Translations under genes and position numbers: made by a program
Shown: positions 61,932 to 64,000 of the stretch, piece by piece
How the letters are laid out: every line of letters starts with the position of its first letter
Numbering within the stretch: the first letter of the stretch is position 1
Origin: JBCAWW01 sp039024315
GTDB taxonomy: Bacteria; Bacteroidota; Bacteroidia; J057
Assembly: GCA_039024315.1 (NCBI GenBank)
Contig: JBCCQN010000006.1
Span: 1-64,000 of the forward strand
Direction: 5' to 3'
DNA: 64,000 nt
The notes under the pieces: model-generated
Database searches by the model: none
What the model was told of the DNA's origin: nothing
The model's input: only the letters and a program-made list of their open reading frames with translations

Positions 61932-62786
61932 TTAGCCAGCTTGCTTACGGAAAGCGAGCAAAGGCACTTCTAACTCGCGGGTCATTTGTTGGGTCAGGCT
62001 TTTGGGAGAAAACCACCCTCGCCAACTCATTTTCTTACGATTGGTCATCGCGATCAGATTGGCATTGTTTTGATTGACAAATTTGCGAATCCCTCCCAAA
62101 GGATCGGCATGGTCAAAAAACTTATAATATACTTTAGGATAGTCTAGGGTAGCCGAAATCATACTTTCTAGCACATCGCGATACCTATCTTTTTGATGAT
62201 TTTCTTCCGATGCATTGATATGTACGATAGTCAATTTTGCGTCAAACAAACTGGCAATTTCTTTGACGGTCCGCACGATTTTTGGATCATAATCTGTCAA
62301 ATCGACGGCATAGCTAATGTGCTCAATGCGGAGAAAAGGTTTGCGGGCAGGGGCCACTATCAAGGGAGTTTGGATATCGCCCATTACTCGGTTGGCTAGC
62401 GAACTGCGTAAGCTACCAAACCAACCAGAGGAAGAATGAGATCCCATCAACAGCAAATCATATTGGCCAGTATTCGCCTCTCTGATGATGCTGTAAGCTG
62501 GACTGCCTGTGATCAGTTTGAAACGGTAATTGAGGCCTTTTTCCTCCAATTGAAGGATAAGCTTAGCCACTGTGTTGCGGAGGGAAGCAGAGCGAATATT
62601 TTCTTCTGCTAGTTTCCAAGCATCATTTTGATGTAATACAAAAGTACTATTACCTCTGAGGGCGCGACGAGGCACTACATAAAAAAAAGAGAGTTTTGCT
62701 TTAGCACGATCAGCCAAAGAACAAGCATAGTCTAATACATTTTCAAAATCCGAGCGGAGATTTAGGGGGACAAGTAGGTGTTTCAT
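61932..62786 (-). CDS. Universal stress protein with two Usp domains
   Basis: 284 aa. First domain opens MKHLLVPLNLRSDFENVLDYACSL and ends with the ATP-binding-type motif LLLMGSHSSSGWFGSLRSSLANRVM, close to the G-2x-G-9x-G(S/T) pattern. The second half (IEHISYAVDLTDYDPKIVRTV to LEVPLLAFRK) is less conserved, with MTNRKKMSWRGWFSPKSLTQQM in place of the nucleotide motif, so only the first domain probably binds ATP. Tandem Usp proteins act in the cytoplasm in stress adaptation; details are unknown. Monocistronic. Confidence 0.9.
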   Translation of the reverse strand: MKHLLVPLNLRSDFENVLDYACSLADRAKAKLSFFYVVPRRALRGNSTFVLHQNDAWKLAEENIRSASLRNTVAKLILQLEEKGLNYRFKLITGSPAYSIIREANTGQYDLLLMGSHSSSGWFGSLRSSLANRVMGDIQTPLIVAPARKPFLRIEHISYAVDLTDYDPKIVRTVKEIASLFDAKLTIVHINASEENHQKDRYRDVLESMISATLDYPKVYYKFFDHADPLGGIRKFVNQNNANLIAMTNRKKMSWRGWFSPKSLTQQMTRELEVPLLAFRKQAG

Positions 62787-62960
62787 GGCTTTATTTCGCC
62801 TGCTTTTTATAAGGGTTTGTAATCGTTTTCGACGTTCGTTTCTTTATTAACGAAAATTCGCTAAAATGGATGCTTTACTAGTACGATTAAATAGGGCATT
62901 TATTGGGCCAAATCTTACATACTGATAAACTATCTTCTCATCTCACCTTGCAGGGCCGAT

Positions 62961-63629
62961 TTAGACCAAATGGCTGGCAAATTGAGCCATCCATATCTGC
63001 ATCATCTCCGCATGGAGCTCATGAGGGCCATCTACCCCTAAATTTTGTGTTTGGGGGTATGTTTTCGCTACGTTTTCAGCATGCTCATTTGCCTTTTCAA
63101 GCGGAATAAATTCGTCCTGAAGAGCAAAAACATTACATAGTGGAAGGGCCTTAAGTTTACTTTCTAGTAAATCGTTCGATTCCATTGGTACTATCCCACA
63201 GCAAATAGTCAAACTCCGAGGTGCAATGCTTCCTTTGAGCAACCACCGCCATACGGTGGCAACCCCTTGAGAAAAGCCAAACAAATGCCACTTCACCTCT
63301 GGGCTAAGTTGGTCTTTTAGATGCTGATATAAGTTTTCTAAATATTGAAACTGATCCTCAATTTCGTGCAAACGATCTTCCCTGGTCATCCAGCTAGCAC
63401 CCACATGTGGGCGTTGATCATAAAGGTAGAACCGAGACAATCCTTCGGGAGCTACAATTACGCGCTTTTCAGCGGCAAAGGGTTGAAAACGCCTAAGAAA
63501 CCTACTTGCAAGTTGACGGTACCCGTGCATCACGATCCAACATTCCTCCACCTGATCATTGAGTTCCCCCAATACAGCCACTCTAGCCGTGCGAGGGGTC
63601 TTAATAAATAGCGTAGTAGTTGCCTCCAT
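62961..63629 (-). CDS. Alpha/beta-hydrolase serine esterase (phospholipase/carboxylesterase-like)
   Basis: 222 aa, no signal peptide. CWIVMHGYRQLASRFL carries the oxyanion region; nucleophile Ser120 is in HLFGFSQGVATVWRW (GFSQG); Asp172 in FALQDEFIP and His203 in GPHELHAEM complete the triad. The size and GFSQG motif match the carboxylesterase/phospholipase group (YpfH-like). The natural substrate is unknown. It starts 52 bp from the divergent protease gene whose promoter begins at 63631. Confidence 0.87.
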   Translation of the reverse strand: MEATTTLFIKTPRTARVAVLGELNDQVEECWIVMHGYRQLASRFLRRFQPFAAEKRVIVAPEGLSRFYLYDQRPHVGASWMTREDRLHEIEDQFQYLENLYQHLKDQLSPEVKWHLFGFSQGVATVWRWLLKGSIAPRSLTICCGIVPMESNDLLESKLKALPLCNVFALQDEFIPLEKANEHAENVAKTYPQTQNLGVDGPHELHAEMMQIWMAQFASHLV

Positions 63630-63630
63630 T

Positions 63631-63661
63631 TTTGTTATTTTTATTCTGCTGACTATGTTTA
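63631..63661 (+). promoter_or_regulatory. Bacteroidota-type promoter of protease gene
   Basis: TTTG (63631-63634), 19 bp, TATGTTTA (63654-63661): spacing and sequence fit TTTG-N19-TAnnTTTG with one mismatch. Transcription would start near 63667, 15 bp before the ATG. Confidence 0.65.
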
Positions 63662-63681
63662 AACTCTACTAAACCTGCTTT

Positions 63682-64000
63682 ATGTTTCGAATAATCGTTT
63701 TTTTCTGTATTCTTTGCGCCTCCCTCAATCTCTGGGGACAGCAAAACCCTTTTGCGGCCATCGCGACCCAAGATGGCGCTCCTGATTGGTATAAAACCTA
63801 TGATGGCACTCAGCTCAGTACGCAAGAATTTCTTTCCCAATTTCCTCATTTATTGGGAATGAGCGCGGATGATCAACTGATCCTTTTTGAGCAAAAGTAT
63901 GATGAGTTGGGGTTTCATCATTCCTACTATCAACTTTTTCATCAAGGGTATTGGGTCGAGCATTCTTTGCTTGCCATACATAGTCGGGCTGGTAGAGTGG
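63682..64000 (+). CDS. N-terminus of a secreted thermolysin/fungalysin-type metalloprotease (truncated by window)
   Basis: 106 codons are visible, open to the window end. Signal peptide: FRIIVFFCILCASLNLWG. Residues about 55-106 (LGMSADDQLILFEQKYDE, GFHHSYYQLFHQGYWVEHSL) match the FTP propeptide domain found in front of M4 and M36 peptidases, where HxRYxQ-x-G-xxVEG is conserved; here it reads HHSYYQLFHQGYWVEH. The catalytic HExxH would lie beyond the window. Identification rests on the propeptide alone. Confidence 0.7.
   Translation, partial: MFRIIVFFCILCASLNLWGQQNPFAAIATQDGAPDWYKTYDGTQLSTQEFLSQFPHLLGMSADDQLILFEQKYDELGFHHSYYQLFHQGYWVEHSLLAIHSRAGRV

Overview
The window comes from a Bacteroidota chromosome of about 45 % GC, most likely from the Saprospiria/Lewinella side of the phylum (genus not determinable here). 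The evidence is type IX secretion (T9SS) C-terminal sorting domains, SprB-type repeats, a DUF5686 outer-membrane protein, a DUF1800/DUF1501 pair, and promoters of the TTTG-N19-TAnnTTTG kind. There is no phage, IS transposase, CRISPR array, tRNA or rRNA gene.

Layout. 1-2391: 3' part of a large superfamily 1 helicase with a C-terminal Vsr/DUF559-like nuclease domain. 2.5-21.8 kb: housekeeping and signalling genes (YgiQ radical SAM, DUF5686 protein, three sensor kinases of which two are hybrids, RluE-type pseudouridine synthase, secreted subtilisin, NHL propeller protein, YfbR nucleotidase, Gfo/Idh/MocA oxidoreductase, TesB thioesterase). 22.5-41.7 kb: a 15-gene co-directional exopolysaccharide locus: initiating sugar transferase, TagA/WecG transferase, Ugd and UXS (UDP-glucose to UDP-glucuronate to UDP-xylose), Wzx-like flippase, Wzy-like polymerase, six further glycosyltransferases, then an O-acetylation block of two MBOAT acyltransferases and two membrane-anchored SGNH-type proteins. 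42-48.4 kb: DUF1800 and DUF1501-T9SS pair, and a sialate O-acetylesterase. 48.5-52 kb: acyl-CoA dehydrogenase, membrane-anchored lytic transglycosylase with an EF-hand loop and a coupled 64-aa membrane peptide, radical SAM protein. 52.1-55.7 kb: methionine genes metY-osmC-metX on the minus strand behind a SAM-I-type riboswitch, with a second terminator just in front of metX. 56-59 kb: a 1023-aa T9SS cargo protein with SprB repeats. 59.3-64 kb: duplicated-ATPase peptide ABC protein, rhomboid protease, universal stress protein, serine esterase, and the 5' end of a thermolysin-type secreted protease.

The least conventional feature is a dispersed family of very short hairpins with the consensus GCGTTC-N-GC-GNA-GC-N'-G, where N/N' covary (C/G, T/A, A/T) and the three-base loop is GNA with all four N represented. 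The core GCGNAGC is the DNA motif known to form exceptionally stable mini-hairpins. Copies lie between genes and inside coding sequences, in both orientations and all three sense frames. Two intergenic sites carry a larger related unit of about 80-90 bp bounded by inverted copies. A second, unrelated intergenic repeat (about 125 bp, with a TCCCGAAAGCTTTCGGGA palindrome) is present in two fuller copies and one partial inverted copy. No gene that would mobilise either family is visible in the window.
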